DNA from: Thermoplasmata archaeon
GTDB taxonomy: Archaea; Thermoplasmatota; Thermoplasmata; Lutacidiplasmatales; UBA184
DNA length: 5,000 nt
Assembly (NCBI GenBank): GCA_030044695.1
Contig: JASIDM010000051.1
Location: 1 to 5,000 of the forward strand
Direction of reading: 5' to 3'
Shown here: positions 4,439-5,000 of the stretch, piece after piece
Layout of the letters: the number at the start of each line of letters is the position of its first letter
How positions within the stretch are numbered: the stretch's first letter is position 1
The notes under the pieces: model-generated
Database searches by the model: none
Seen by the model: only the letters and a program-made list of their open reading frames with translations
What the model was told of the DNA's origin: nothing
Made by a program: the position numbers and the translations under genes

Positions 4439-5000
4439 ATGGTGCGCAGCGTCGCCCGCGGCCAGTTTCGGGTGACCGGAGCTTGGAACGAGCTCGCCGG
4501 GGCCCCCCAGGGGGAGCCCGTTGAGGAGCCCGCCGAGGCGCCGGTCCCGATGCTGCCGCCCCACGCCGAGCTCGCGTTGCCGTCCCCCGAAGCGACCGAC
4601 CTCGCCGACCCCGCTCCTCCAGAGGACGAGCCGCCTCCCTCGCCGTTGGAACCCGCGAGTGCGACCGCTACGGACACGCCACCGTCCCGGCCGTTCCCCC
4701 GGGGTCAGTTCCGGGTCACCTTCGGATGGCCAGAGCATCCTCCGCCGAGTTCTCCCGTGCGCCCCACCGGCCGGTCCCCGGAGACCTCGGCTCCTCCGCC
4801 CCCTCGGCTCTCCCCCGATGTCGTCGCCGTCCCGACGGTCGCACCGCCAGACGCCGCTCGTTCCGACCCGACCCCGTCGCCCGCCGCGACCCCTGCGACG
4901 GTGATCGCTCCCGAAGCTCCGGCGACCGAGCCTACCCGAACGCTGGCGAGCCTGCTGGCCCGAATGTGGCTGATGCGGGCCGGCACCTCCACCTCCCAGG
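4439..5000 (+). CDS. Pro/Ala-rich protein with repeated RGQFRVT motif (3' end outside window)
   Basis: The frame is open from ATG 4439 to the right edge with no stop, giving 187 visible residues. The residues RGQFRVT-x2-W occur at 7-16 and again at 88-97, followed each time by N/P-E. The segments between and after are low-complexity, rich in Pro, Ala, Ser, Thr and acidic residues (for example PPEDEPPPSPLEPASATATD), and look disordered. Near the right edge the sequence turns helix-like (TRTLASLLARMWLMRA), perhaps the start of a folded or membrane-associated region. There is no signal peptide at the N-terminus. Third codon positions are mostly G or C and both motif copies keep the frame, which supports real coding over the antisense frames. 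The family is not recognised; short motifs on a flexible chain often serve as binding sites for a partner protein, but that is inference. It is divergent from the HsdR-like gene. Confidence 0.68.
   Translation, partial: MVRSVARGQFRVTGAWNELAGAPQGEPVEEPAEAPVPMLPPHAELALPSPEATDLADPAPPEDEPPPSPLEPASATATDTPPSRPFPRGQFRVTFGWPEHPPPSSPVRPTGRSPETSAPPPPRLSPDVVAVPTVAPPDAARSDPTPSPAATPATVIAPEAPATEPTRTLASLLARMWLMRAGTSTSQ
4457..4729 (+). repeat. Two copies of an RGQFRVT-x2-W motif, 243 bp apart
   Basis: The copies are at 4457-4486 and 4700-4729. Eight of ten residues match (RGQFRVT and the Trp), and only the two residues before the Trp differ. Synonymous changes between the copies (for example TTT/TTC, GTG/GTC) show that the protein motif rather than the DNA is preserved. 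The period is 81 residues, so further copies may occur beyond the window. Confidence 0.75.

Noticed and set aside
4289..4738. - strand frame opposite the Pro-rich gene
   Set aside because: Gly/Arg-rich without motifs. The + strand frame carries a duplicated motif with synonymous changes, which favours the + strand.
1..5000. Mobile elements, CRISPR arrays and tRNA or rRNA genes
   Set aside because: No regularly spaced repeats of CRISPR type, no transposase or integrase motif and no tRNA-like cloverleaf were found. The only repeats are the short ones listed.

Overview
The window is very GC-rich (well above 65% by eye) and looks like archaeal chromosomal DNA. Three things point to archaea: an archaeal/eukaryotic-type phosphopantetheine adenylyltransferase, a small DUF2116-like zinc-ribbon/membrane protein of a kind common in Euryarchaeota and Thermoplasmatota, and start codons that sit about 30 nt downstream of TATA-like AT islands without a Shine-Dalgarno sequence, which suggests leaderless transcripts. 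A high-GC Thermoplasmatota-like lineage is my best guess; this is inference. No rRNA, tRNA, transposase, CRISPR array or phage gene was seen.

Layout. Positions 1-1776 (+) hold the 3' part of a long Ala/Glu/Arg-rich coiled-coil protein that is open at the left edge and contains a 36-residue tandem repeat. A short gap with a TATA-like island leads to a two-gene unit on the + strand: a 63-aa zinc-ribbon protein with a C-terminal membrane anchor (1843-2034), then, 8 nt later and with its own GGAG ribosome binding site, a GTG-initiated CoaD-type phosphopantetheine adenylyltransferase with an unusual C-terminal extension (2043-2882). Two genes on the - strand converge on it: a 74-aa zinc-binding protein (2913-3137) and a 308-aa orphan protein resembling the N-terminal nuclease domain of type I restriction HsdR subunits (3330-4256). 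Divergent from the latter, a Pro/Ala-rich protein with a repeated RGQFRVT motif starts at 4439 and runs off the right edge without a stop.

How the genes relate. CoaD makes dephospho-CoA in coenzyme A synthesis and is the only clear housekeeping enzyme. The other products are small zinc proteins, a coiled-coil protein, a low-complexity repeat protein and an orphan nuclease-fold protein with a non-canonical active-site motif. I see no evidence that they form one pathway. The most interesting points are the three 10-bp-phased repeats overlapping the promoter of the 74-aa zinc protein, the DVR replacement of the E-x-K motif in the nuclease-fold protein, the degenerate tail on CoaD, and the repeat-motif gene at the right edge.
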